The notes under the pieces were generated by a model. That model was given only the letters and a program-made list of their open reading frames with translations, had not been told where the DNA came from and made no database searches. DNA of 8,369 nucleotides from Actinomycetota bacterium (GTDB lineage: Bacteria > Actinomycetota > Thermoleophilia > RBG-16-64-13). Shown piece after piece: positions 1 to 6,698 of the stretch; within the stretch, counting starts at the first letter, position 1; every line of letters begins with the position of its first letter. Position numbers and translations under genes: made by a program. The stretch spans positions 1-8,369 of the forward strand of contig PMIZ01000369.1 of the NCBI GenBank assembly GCA_003157225.1, written 5' to 3'.

Positions 1-2
1 TC

Positions 3-323
3 AATAGCGGCCGTTCCGTCAGTGTCCAGACCGCCAGTTCCTCCGGCCTGATCATCCCTACCACGGCCAAGGCTACGACGACCACTGCCAAAGCCACGAC
101 CACTACCGCCAAGGCGACAACCACCACGGTTAGTATCAGCGGGGCGACTCTGTTCGCCGCGAACTGCAGGGGCTGTCACGGCGGCGGCGTCTCTGGGTCG
201 GCGAGCGCGATCGCCAGCACCATCAAGAACGGCGTGGGCAGCAGAATGCCCAGCTTCTCCGGAAAACTGTCCGCGGCCCAGATCGATGCCCTGGCGGCCT
301 ATGCCGCGGGTGGAGGCCATTGA
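3..323 (+). CDS. Exported c-type cytochrome domain protein, C-terminal part (5' end outside window)
   Basis: The reading frame enters from the left edge and ends at TGA 321-323, leaving 106 visible residues. Residues 19-42 form a Thr/Ala/Lys linker. A compact cytochrome c domain follows (about 47-106), with a haem-binding CRGCH motif (Cys55, Cys58, His59) and a likely axial methionine, Met82, in SRMPSFSG. The ending, AAQIDALAAYAAGGGH, is the usual C-terminal helix of small class I cytochromes c. Covalent haem attachment happens outside the cytoplasmic membrane, so the protein is almost certainly exported. The missing N-terminal part could be a catalytic or anchoring domain, and the flexible linker suggests the haem domain is a tethered electron-transfer module. 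The partner is unknown. The haem domain call is firm; the overall identity is not. Confidence 0.85.
   Translation, partial: NSGRSVSVQTASSSGLIIPTTAKATTTTAKATTTTAKATTTTVSISGATLFAANCRGCHGGGVSGSASAIASTIKNGVGSRMPSFSGKLSAAQIDALAAYAAGGGH
60..128 (+). repeat. 21-bp tandem repeat encoding a TTAKATT linker
   Basis: Three consecutive 21-bp units (60-80, 81-101, 102-122), followed by a two-codon partial copy, encode TTAKATT three times within the cytochrome gene. Codons vary between units (AAG/AAA/AAG for Lys, GCT/GCC/GCG for the second Ala), while the peptide is identical. This suggests selection on the peptide, or an old duplication, rather than a very recent expansion. It reads as a flexible linker outside the membrane. 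Confidence 0.85.
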
Positions 324-586
324 GATACGAGAGGTTTCCGCCCGCTGGGCGTCGTGCCTACCACGACCTGATCGGATGATGATTCCCGGCGCCGGCACTT
401 GTTCGCGCGCAGTAAAGGTTGTACGCGTCGCCGGCAGAGCAGCGGCCAGCATGACCTCGAGCCCCCGATCGGCTGCCCCCGGGCTTCGCCGGCGCAGGCT
501 TCCTTCCTACTAAACAGCGGACTCGCGGCTGCCGAGAGGACTCTCCGGGGAGGTCAGGACCCGGACATTTCAGTATTGGGGGTGCC

Positions 587-1189
587 ATGCCGCTCTGCCG
601 AAACTGCGGCTCTCGGATGGGGGAGCAAGACTGGTTCTGCAAAGCCTGCGGAGCTGCCGCCGTGCCGGATTCTCGGGCGGTCAGCCCAGTTCCGATGGCT
701 CGGCCGGGCGCAAGTCCTTCAACGCTCCCCGCCGGGTTCGTACGCGGCCAGGTGATGGCGCTGATCGGTTGCCTGATGCTGGTGATCGGTCCATTCCTCT
801 CATGGACGACGGCGTACCTGGTCTCGGGAAACTCGCTGTCCGGACTCCAGCAGACAAACAACGAGGCTTTCGTGCTCGTGATTCTCGGCATAGCCGGAGC
901 AGCCTTCGCGGTTGCCTCTCTCGCCCTACGGCGTCGGACGTTTACGTGGGCGCCCTTTGTGGTGGGGCTGGTTTGCCTTGGTCTCAGCGTCTACTACTAC
1001 ATCCAACTGCGTGACCAACTCCGTCAACTGGAAGCTGGGGGATACGCAGTTTCCCTCGGAATCGGCATCTACCTCTGCCTTGCCGCCAGCGTTATCGTGC
1101 TCCTTGGAGCTGTCGTGGCCGCGCCAGCCAGGAAGACATCACGAACAGAATCCATTGAACTACGAACGCGGCACGGATCCCCGAAATGA
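587..1189 (+). CDS. Zinc-ribbon, four-helix membrane protein of unknown function
   Basis: This 200-residue protein opens with a zinc ribbon made of two CxxC knuckles (Cys4/Cys7 and Cys18/Cys21, CRNCG and CKACG). A Pro/Ala/Ser-rich spacer follows (about 23-50), then four hydrophobic segments at about 55-77, 93-113, 119-139 and 153-178, and a short basic-polar tail. Arg/Lys clusters lie at 115-117 and 182-186. The start is chosen because the zinc ribbon begins at once and a G-rich stretch (578-582) precedes the ATG, although the ribosome binding site is weak. Zinc-ribbon plus membrane proteins of this kind are common and poorly characterised in actinobacteria. I recognise the architecture but no function. 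It could be a sensor or a membrane scaffold. Confidence 0.75.
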   Translation: MPLCRNCGSRMGEQDWFCKACGAAAVPDSRAVSPVPMARPGASPSTLPAGFVRGQVMALIGCLMLVIGPFLSWTTAYLVSGNSLSGLQQTNNEAFVLVILGIAGAAFAVASLALRRRTFTWAPFVVGLVCLGLSVYYYIQLRDQLRQLEAGGYAVSLGIGIYLCLAASVIVLLGAVVAAPARKTSRTESIELRTRHGSPK

Positions 1190-1216
1190 TGGCGTGGGAC
1201 CATGGGTCCCCGTCAT
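1189..1216. terminator. Hairpin between convergent genes, possible bidirectional terminator
   Basis: GGGACC (1196-1201) and GGTCCC (1205-1210) are perfect inverted arms around ATG. Outside a bulged T (1195), six more pairs can form between 1189-1194 and 1211-1216, one of them G-U. The hairpin begins at the last base of the zinc-ribbon stop codon and lies about 50 bp past the end of the antitoxin-like gene on the other strand. It sits where a shared terminator would be expected. Neither strand has a clear T-run after it, so intrinsic termination is uncertain. Confidence 0.4.
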
Positions 1217-1265
1217 TGTCTCGGGGGCCGGGTTTGCAGTCCTCACGCCCATGCTGGCCGAGCGC

Positions 1266-1554
1266 TCAGCGAACGGCGGCTATGCGCTCAACGGTTTGGA
1301 GCGGTCGGCTCCGGGCCAGGTCGTGAGCCGTCTGCAGGTTGATCAAGAACTCCGGTGTGGTGCCCAAAGCCTGCGCCAGCAACCACGCGGTCTCAGGTAT
1401 GGCACCACGCTTGCCCCGAATGAGTTCGTTGATGCCGTTGCACGGAAACGCCGAGATGCGCGGCAAACGCCACCTGCGACATGCCGAGGGGTCCGAGGAA
1501 TTGCTGGCCGAGGATCACGCCGGGATGCGTGGGGACGCGAATCTCAGGAATCAT
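1266..1554 (-). pseudogene. higA: HigA-family antitoxin (HTH Xre/cro type), broken by one extra base
   Basis: Read with a single base removed, this gives a 95-residue HigA/VapI-type antitoxin, near the usual family length. The first frame (1554 to about 1435) encodes MIPEIRVPTHPGVILGQQFL and then GMSQVAFAAHLGVSVQR. The second frame (about 1433 to stop 1266) continues INELIRGKRG, TPETAWLLAQALG-like residues and TPEFLINLQTAHDLARSRP. These two halves are the N- and C-terminal parts of one helix-turn-helix fold, and they meet at an extra C on the coding strand (G around 1434 on +). An AAGGGG ribosome binding site (1569-1564) lies 9 nt before the ATG. No higB toxin gene fits upstream, where only 47 bp separate it from the molybdoprotein gene, or downstream. 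It is either a decaying orphan antitoxin or a real gene with a sequencing or assembly error. Confidence 0.85.
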
Positions 1555-1563
1555 GATCGGTTA

Positions 1564-1569
1564 CCCCTT
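1564..1569 (-). promoter_or_regulatory. Ribosome binding site of the higA-like gene
   Basis: AAGGGG on the minus strand lies 9 nt before the ATG at 1554-1552. It supports the start of the first frame of the broken antitoxin gene. It also shows that the 66-codon second frame, whose apparent ATG is at 1466, is not an independent gene. Confidence 0.55.
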
Positions 1570-1601
1570 ACGGCAGCAGGTCGTCCGCGTGGGATCGACC
1601 C

Positions 1602-2306
1602 TCAATCCACAACGATCTCCAGCAGCCACTTGACCCAGGGAGAACCAGATTGATTGGGAAGTGCCGCGCGCAACGGGAAGCCCTGCAGCAAGGGCATGGT
1701 ATCCCCCCGCAATTCGTAGGCCAAGAAGTTCTCCGGTACGAGAGCATCCTTCAGGTTGAGGAAGCTGTAGTGGCCGTCCGCGCCGTTCATCCTGATCTCC
1801 TTGGCATCGGGTTGTATCCCCGCTGTCTGGAGGATCGTCGTCAGTGGCACACCAGACCAAGTAGCCGTATCTGCGAAGAACCCTGGGCAGACCAGATTCA
1901 GCGTAGCCGTCACTTTCGGCAGGCGGCGGATGTCGTCGTAGGAGAGGCTCAGCGGGTGCGCGACCTTGCCGTCGACCTTCAGGCGGTAGCTGGTTATGTC
2001 AATGGCCACGGGAGTACCAATCACATGTAGGCCGGTCGCCGGATCGACCTGGCCGTAGTCGGGAACCTTGGCAGGCACGGTTGGCACGACGATGGGTTGC
2101 AGGGCGACGGTAGTGGCAGTCGCCGTGATGGTCGTGGCTCCGCTGGTCGCGGTAGAGGTGCCGACTCCCCGCGTCGTCCCGGTGGTCTTTCCGCCGGCAC
2201 ACGCGGCCAGCAAGTCGCCGAGGCCGCCACCCACGACGATGGCCGCTCCGGCGACGGCGGCGACTTTCAGGAACTCGCGTCGGCTGTAGTGTTTGCCCTC
2301 GATCAT
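1602..2306 (-). CDS. Tat-exported lipoprotein with sulfite-oxidase-type molybdopterin-binding domain
   Basis: This 234-residue protein starts with a twin-arginine signal (SRREFLKV, Arg9-Arg10, then a hydrophobic stretch at 15-34) that ends in a lipobox, LAAC, with Cys36 as the lipidated residue. A Thr/Ser/Ala-rich linker covers about 40-80. The rest (about 95-234) is a small oxidoreductase molybdopterin-binding domain of the sulfite oxidase/MsrP fold. Cys140 in NLVCPGFF is the expected molybdenum ligand, WSGVPLTTIL follows, and PLRAALPN with WVKWLLEI closes the domain. Export by Tat fits a folded, cofactor-loaded enzyme, and the lipid would anchor it outside the membrane. The substrate is unknown. 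The ATG at 2306 is the only start that gives an intact Tat signal; an AAGG lies only 2 nt before it, which is unusually close. A longer in-frame reading to 2762 would run antisense through the divergent gene and is rejected. Confidence 0.85.
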   Translation of the reverse strand: MIEGKHYSRREFLKVAAVAGAAIVVGGGLGDLLAACAGGKTTGTTRGVGTSTATSGATTITATATTVALQPIVVPTVPAKVPDYGQVDPATGLHVIGTPVAIDITSYRLKVDGKVAHPLSLSYDDIRRLPKVTATLNLVCPGFFADTATWSGVPLTTILQTAGIQPDAKEIRMNGADGHYSFLNLKDALVPENFLAYELRGDTMPLLQGFPLRAALPNQSGSPWVKWLLEIVVD

Positions 2307-2469
2307 GTCCTTCGTTCGGGGGTTCCCCAAGCGGAGCAATCGAGAAACCCACGCATGCGAGCGCGACACCGCGAGCCCCTGCCCACTCGCCCGCCACCGG
2401 CTATACTTTGTGAAGTGGCGCACCGTGGGCCAGCAACAGGGAATCTCCTCAGAAAGCGAGTCGAGCGAG
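2307..2469. promoter_or_regulatory. Divergent intergenic region between molybdoprotein and reductase operon
   Basis: This 163-bp gap separates two genes that diverge, so it should hold promoters for both. The only promoter-like element I can point to is TATACT (2402-2407), a plausible -10 box for the + strand operon, 62 bp before its first ATG. No good -35 hexamer lies at the right spacing. No operator-like inverted repeat is evident. Confidence 0.35.
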
Positions 2470-3324
2470 ATGAAGATAGGAGTCACCGGAGCAAGTGGGC
2501 AGTTGGGTCGTCTGGTCGTGCAGCAGTTGCTTGCCAGGTGCGCGGCTGCGGACATCGTAGCCATCGTTCGCGACCCGGCGAGGGCGGCGGACCTGGCGGG
2601 CAAGGGCGTCGAGGTCAGGGTGGCCACGTATGACGACAGCGCTGCGCTCGAGTCGGCGTTCGTGGGCCTGGACAAGCTGCTGCTCATCTCGTCAAGCGAG
2701 GTTGGGCGGCGCGCGCCGCAGCACAAGAACGTGATCGACGCGGCCAAGGCTGCGGGCGTCAAGCATGTGGTCTACACCAGCGCGCCGAAGGCCACGACTT
2801 CCGATCTGATCCTCGCGCCCGAGCACAAGGCGACGGAGGAGTATCTGGCGTCCTCGGGCCTGAAGTACACCATCCTTCGCAACAATTGGTACACAGAGAA
2901 CTATGCGCAGTCCATTCGGGACGCCCAGCAAACGGGGACGCTGATCGCAGCGGCCGGCGCCGGTCGCGTGGCCAGTGCCACTCGCGCCGATTACGCGGAG
3001 GGAGCCGCTGTCGTGTTGGTGGGCGAAGGTCACGAAGGCAAGGTGTACGAACTGAGCGGCGATCACGCCTGGGACTACGACGAATTGGCGGCGGCCATCG
3101 CGGAGGTCACGGGCACGCCGTGCTCGTACCGGCCCGTGGAGCAGGCGGACATGGTCGCGGCGTTGACCAAAGCCGGCCTGGATGAGGGCACCGCCGGTTT
3201 CGTTGCCGCGCTCGACGGCAACATCGCCGAGGGCGCCCTGGGCGACGCTTCCCCCGACCTGGCGAAGCTGATCGGGAGGCCCACGACTCCGCTCAAGGAG
3301 ACCGTGAAGAAGCTCGTCGGCTGA
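2470..3324 (+). CDS. qorB: QorB-like NAD(P)H:quinone oxidoreductase (NmrA-type atypical SDR)
   Basis: The 284-residue product begins MKIGVTGASGQLG, a Rossmann nucleotide-binding loop of GxxGxxG type (Gly7, Gly10, Gly13). It continues with the pattern typical of the QorB/YtfG group: LLLISSSEVGRRAPQHKNVIDAAK (about 70-93), VYTSAP (101-106), and LKYTILRNNWYTENY (131-145). Length agrees with the family. Known members are cytosolic and reduce quinones with NADPH. More distant NmrA-like proteins only bind NAD(P) as sensors, so the catalytic role is likely rather than proven. The start is set by the Rossmann fold beginning at residue 2; the ribosome binding site is poor (GCGAG just before the ATG). 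It is the first gene of a three-gene operon with the esterase and the glycyl radical enzyme, and may reduce or oxidise an intermediate of that pathway. Confidence 0.85.
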   Translation: MKIGVTGASGQLGRLVVQQLLARCAAADIVAIVRDPARAADLAGKGVEVRVATYDDSAALESAFVGLDKLLLISSSEVGRRAPQHKNVIDAAKAAGVKHVVYTSAPKATTSDLILAPEHKATEEYLASSGLKYTILRNNWYTENYAQSIRDAQQTGTLIAAAGAGRVASATRADYAEGAAVVLVGEGHEGKVYELSGDHAWDYDELAAAIAEVTGTPCSYRPVEQADMVAALTKAGLDEGTAGFVAALDGNIAEGALGDASPDLAKLIGRPTTPLKETVKKLVG

Positions 3325-3345
3325 CGTCCACCGTCCCGCGACATC

Positions 3346-3350
3346 GGAGG
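3346..3350 (+). promoter_or_regulatory. Ribosome binding site of the HSL-family hydrolase
   Basis: GGAGG lies 7 nt upstream of the ATG at 3358. It is a near-ideal Shine-Dalgarno, and it fixes that start codon. Confidence 0.8.
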
Positions 3351-3357
3351 AACCTGA

Positions 3358-4293
3358 ATGCCCCTTCATCCACTTGCGCAGGCCTTTCTCGATCTGCCGT
3401 TGGTCGCGGAGGCAAAACCGCTCTGTTCCATGTCGGTGGAGGAGTGTCGGCGCACATCCGCCGAGATGTTCAGCCAGGGGCCGCCCGGAGAGCCCGTAGG
3501 TAGCGTAGAAGACCTGTCCATCGCCGGTCCTGCGGGAGACATCCCGCTTCGCGTATACAGGCCCGAAGGAGAGGGGCCCTTTCCCTTGCTTGTCCTCTTT
3601 CATGGAGGCGGCTGGGTCGTCGGAGACCTCGAGAGCCAGGACGTGGACAGCCGGGCGATAGCCAACGCGGCGAAGTGCGTGGTGGTCTCGGTGGACTACT
3701 GTCTCGCGCCCGAGCACAAGTTCCCCGCGCCGGCCGAGGATGCATACCGGGCGACGTGCTGGGTGGCGGAGAACAGTCTCCTATTGGGAGGCAACGGCGG
3801 GCCGGTTGCGGTGGCGGGTATGAGCGCCGGGGGAAATCTCGCCGCGGTGGTTGCCCTCATGGCCCGCGATCGAGGTGGACCGTCGATCGCCTGTCAGATA
3901 CTCAACGTGCCGGTGACCGACTACAGCTTCGACACCGAGTCGTATCGGGAGAACGGTGAGGGCTACGTGCTCACTCGAGCCGAGATGGAGTGGTTCTGGC
4001 AGCACTACCTGAGCACGCCCGAGGATGGTGCCCATCCGTATGCTTCACCTTTGCGCGCCCCGGACCTATCGGGCTTGCCCGCCGCTCTTGTCCAGACGTC
4101 GGAGTACGACCCGCTACGGGACGAGGGCCGCGCGTACGCGGAGAGGTTGAGCGCCGCGGGCGTTCCAGTATCCTATACGTGCTACGAAGGCATGCTGCAT
4201 ATGGTTCAGGGCCCCGAAGCCCTGAACGAAACGGCTTCCTATGTGAAACAAGCGTTCGCCGCGAGCGAAGGAGAGTCGGGATGTTCGAGCTGA
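3358..4293 (+). CDS. Alpha/beta hydrolase, hormone-sensitive-lipase (HSL, group IV) esterase family
   Basis: The 311-residue protein has all family landmarks. These are the oxyanion-hole motif HGGGW (82-86), VDYCLAPEHKFPAP (112-125), the nucleophile elbow GMSAGG with Ser156, and the remaining catalytic residues Asp251 (SEYDPLRDEG) and His281 (GMLHMVQ). Such enzymes hydrolyse short-chain carboxylic esters in the cytoplasm. No signal peptide is present. The gap from the upstream reductase is 33 bp, and its last 13 nt overlap the start of the glycyl radical enzyme gene, so the two are probably translated as a coupled pair. The pairing suggests that the esterase releases the substrate, or processes the product, of the radical enzyme; that is inference. 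The C-terminus (about 302-311) is polar and Cys/Ser-ended, likely disordered. Confidence 0.92.
   Translation: MPLHPLAQAFLDLPLVAEAKPLCSMSVEECRRTSAEMFSQGPPGEPVGSVEDLSIAGPAGDIPLRVYRPEGEGPFPLLVLFHGGGWVVGDLESQDVDSRAIANAAKCVVVSVDYCLAPEHKFPAPAEDAYRATCWVAENSLLLGGNGGPVAVAGMSAGGNLAAVVALMARDRGGPSIACQILNVPVTDYSFDTESYRENGEGYVLTRAEMEWFWQHYLSTPEDGAHPYASPLRAPDLSGLPAALVQTSEYDPLRDEGRAYAERLSAAGVPVSYTCYEGMLHMVQGPEALNETASYVKQAFAASEGESGCSS
4268..4273 (+). promoter_or_regulatory. Ribosome binding site of the glycyl radical enzyme, inside the hydrolase gene
   Basis: AAGGAG lies 7 nt before the ATG at 4281. It is embedded in the final codons of the upstream hydrolase. It decides the start of the radical enzyme and argues for coupled translation. 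Confidence 0.8.
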
Positions 4294-6689
4294 GAGAGGT
4301 CACGCCGCGGGTGCAGAGTCTGCGGGAGCGGTACAGGGATGCGGTGCCGACGCTCGACGCCGAGCGCACCAGAATACTCACCGACTACTACCGGGTGAGC
4401 CAACACGAGCAGCCGGTCTTGCGGCGTGCCAATGCGCTCCACGAGATCCTCACCAAGATGACCATCCGGGTGGAGCCCGACGAGCTGATCGTGGGCAATG
4501 TGGGCCAGCACGTGCGCGGCTGTAGCCTGTGGCCGGAATGGGGCGGCATCTCCTGGCTCGCCGACGAGCTCGACAGCGGCGCCTACGACAAGAGGACCGC
4601 CGTCGACGCCTACATGACCATCGACGAGCCCGACCGGGAGTATGTACGCTCCGTCGAGCCCTTCTGGCGCGAGAACTGCATCAGCGCCACGGTCGATGCT
4701 GCCATGCCTCCCGAGGTAGCGACGCTTGCCAACGCCAGCGTGACTTCCTACGGGCCTCAGGGCAACGCCTTCGTCCCCAGCGGGCATTTCAACGCCAACT
4801 ACCGCAAGGCGGTCGAAAAGGGATTCGGTGCCATCAAGAAGGAGGCCAGCGAGAAGCTCGATCAGCTGCGCGGCAAGATCACGGGAGACGACGCCGAAAA
4901 GTACTTCTTCTACAGCGCGGTGGTCATCTGTTGCGATGCGGTCAGCCTCTTCTCGAAACGCTACGCTAGCGAATGCCGTGCCCAGGCGGAGCGTGCGGTG
5001 GATGAGGCCAGGCGCGCAGAGCTACTCAGGATGGCCGATTCGCTGGACTGGATCATGGAGAATCCCGCCAGGACGTACCACGAGGCCCTCCAGGTCTGCT
5101 TCTTCTACCACATGATCCTGAGCATCGAGGGCAGCTACCTGGGGCTCACCATCGGGCGCGTCGACCAGCACGTGGGCGACTACCTCCGCGCCGACCTCGA
5201 GGCCGGGCGCATCACCTTGGACCAAGCCCAGGAGCTCATGGACTGCTTCTTCCTCAAGATGGCCGACCTCTTCCTCTCCGGACCGGCCGGGCTCATGCGG
5301 GTGGTCGGCGCCTACTCCAACAACATGCGCATCACCATCGCCGGACGCAAGCCCGACGGCAGCGATGCCACCAACGAGGCCACCTACCTCTGCCTGCAGT
5401 CGGCGGCGAGGCTCCAGCTCCACGATCCCAACCTCTCCCTGTGTCTGCACAAAGACTCGCCGGCCGATCTCTGGGAGGCCGGCATCGAGACGGCGAAGAA
5501 GGTGGGCGGCATTCCCACGCTCGACAACGCCGACGGGATCGCCGAGATCATGCACAAGCGGGGTCTCGCCGTGGAGGACGCCCGCAACTTCTGCGTCTGC
5601 GGCTGTGTGGAGTACTCGGGATCGGGGTGCGATTTCGCGAACGCGAGCGGCCCGTTCTCGAAGACCTTCTTCAACATCAACAACATCCTGCTGCAGGCCA
5701 TCAACAACGGCGTCAATCCGCAGAACAACCTGCCGGGCGGCCTGTCGACCGGGTTCCTCTACGACATGGAGACCTTCGATCAGGTGAAGGATGCCTTCAA
5801 GGCCCAGTTTGACTACTTCCTCGACTGGCACCTCGCCCTCCACGCCATCAGCGAGTACGTGGGCACCCGGCAGATGCCGGTGCCCATCGCCTCGGCCACC
5901 ATGGACGGTTGCATGGAGAGCGGGCGCGACATGATGTGGGGAGGCGCGAAATACAACGCCACGGGCCTGGCCACCATGGGTGTAGGCACGGTCACCGACA
6001 GCCTATCGACCATCAAGTACATGGTCTACGACAAGAAGCTCTGCAGCGGTCGTCAGCTCTACGACGCGGTCCTGGCCGACTGGAAGGGGCACGAGCTTCT
6101 CAGGGAGCGCATCAAGAACGAAGTCCCTCACTATGGCAACGGCGATCCCTACGCCGACGAGCTGGCGACTTGGGCCACCGGCCTTTTGGCGAGCAAGGCC
6201 AGTTCGCATGTGGGGCCTCGCGGCGTTCATCAGGCCGGGCTCTACTCCGCGGCGGCGAACGTAGCCTACGGCTACATGACCTACGCGACTCCGAACGGGC
6301 GGCGCAACGGCGAGCCGCTGTCGGATGCTGCCACCCCGTCGAACGACAGCGAGAAGAACGGCCCCACGGGCGTCATGCAATCGATACTCGCGCTCGACCC
6401 GAGCCGGTTCGGCAATGGGCTCCAGTTCAACATGAAGTTCCATCCGACCAGCCTCCAGGGCGCCGACGGCAACGCGAAGCTGCGCCAGTTGGTAGAGGCC
6501 TTCTTCGACCAGGGCGGCCAACAGGTGCAGTACAACGTGATCGATTCGCAGACGTTGCGGGACGCCCAGGCCAAACCCGAGGAATACCGCAATCTCGTGG
6601 TGAGGGTCGCCGGCTTCTCGGCCTACTTCGTGGAACTCTACGAGGACCTGCAGAACCACCTCATCGCCCGGTCGGAGCTGACTGTCTAG
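4281..6689 (+). CDS. Glycyl radical enzyme (pyruvate formate-lyase family, C-x-E dehydratase/lyase/decarboxylase type), substrate unknown
   Basis: The 802-residue length fits the glycerol dehydratase/choline lyase branch of the family. The PFL-like barrel fills most of the protein. The active-site loop reads CVCGCVEYSG, placing the thiyl cysteine at Cys442 with Glu444 two residues on. That C-x-E pattern is shared by GRE dehydratases, choline and isethionate lyases and arylacetate decarboxylases, and differs from the Cys-Cys of true pyruvate formate-lyase. The C-terminal glycyl radical domain includes ATPNGRRNGEPLSDA (about 673-687) and RVAGFSAYF, with the radical at Gly778. Cys438 and Cys440 beside the thiyl residue are unusual. 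The N-terminus starts directly with the enzyme domain, so there is no microcompartment targeting extension, and no shell genes are near. A radical-SAM activating enzyme is required but absent from the window. The substrate cannot be assigned by reading alone. An in-frame extension upstream to 3990 is only an open frame across the hydrolase gene. Confidence 0.95.
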   Translation: MFELREVTPRVQSLRERYRDAVPTLDAERTRILTDYYRVSQHEQPVLRRANALHEILTKMTIRVEPDELIVGNVGQHVRGCSLWPEWGGISWLADELDSGAYDKRTAVDAYMTIDEPDREYVRSVEPFWRENCISATVDAAMPPEVATLANASVTSYGPQGNAFVPSGHFNANYRKAVEKGFGAIKKEASEKLDQLRGKITGDDAEKYFFYSAVVICCDAVSLFSKRYASECRAQAERAVDEARRAELLRMADSLDWIMENPARTYHEALQVCFFYHMILSIEGSYLGLTIGRVDQHVGDYLRADLEAGRITLDQAQELMDCFFLKMADLFLSGPAGLMRVVGAYSNNMRITIAGRKPDGSDATNEATYLCLQSAARLQLHDPNLSLCLHKDSPADLWEAGIETAKKVGGIPTLDNADGIAEIMHKRGLAVEDARNFCVCGCVEYSGSGCDFANASGPFSKTFFNINNILLQAINNGVNPQNNLPGGLSTGFLYDMETFDQVKDAFKAQFDYFLDWHLALHAISEYVGTRQMPVPIASATMDGCMESGRDMMWGGAKYNATGLATMGVGTVTDSLSTIKYMVYDKKLCSGRQLYDAVLADWKGHELLRERIKNEVPHYGNGDPYADELATWATGLLASKASSHVGPRGVHQAGLYSAAANVAYGYMTYATPNGRRNGEPLSDAATPSNDSEKNGPTGVMQSILALDPSRFGNGLQFNMKFHPTSLQGADGNAKLRQLVEAFFDQGGQQVQYNVIDSQTLRDAQAKPEEYRNLVVRVAGFSAYFVELYEDLQNHLIARSELTV

Positions 6690-6698
6690 GAGCCCCTG

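Noticed and set aside
339..351. Small hairpin (CGCCC/GGGCG) 16 nt after the cytochrome stop
   Set aside because: The arms are only 5 bp and no T-run follows, so it is too weak to call a terminator.
386..395. Palindrome CCGGCGCCGG
   Set aside because: A 10-bp GC palindrome without a loop is expected by chance at this GC content.
358..891. Minus-strand 177-codon frame across the region before and into the zinc-ribbon gene
   Set aside because: It is antisense to a supported gene, the composition is random-looking, and no domain is seen.
1561..1860. 99-codon minus-strand frame upstream of the higA-like gene, tested as a possible HigB toxin
   Set aside because: It overlaps the molybdoprotein gene in another frame and shows no RelE/HigB features.
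1602..2762. Long minus-strand reading frame extending the molybdoprotein to 386 residues
   Set aside because: The extra N-terminal part is antisense to the QorB-like gene and would bury the Tat signal inside the protein.
2293..3324. Upstream in-frame start for the QorB-like reductase at 2293
   Set aside because: It would overlap the divergent molybdoprotein start, and the family's Rossmann fold begins directly at 2470.
5022..5843. 273-codon minus-strand frame inside the glycyl radical enzyme gene
   Set aside because: It is a codon-bias shadow of a firmly identified gene, with no ribosome binding site or family resemblance.
3990..6689. 899-codon version of the glycyl radical enzyme
   Set aside because: The added part overlaps the esterase gene out of frame. 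The ATG at 4281 has an excellent ribosome binding site and matches the family N-terminus.
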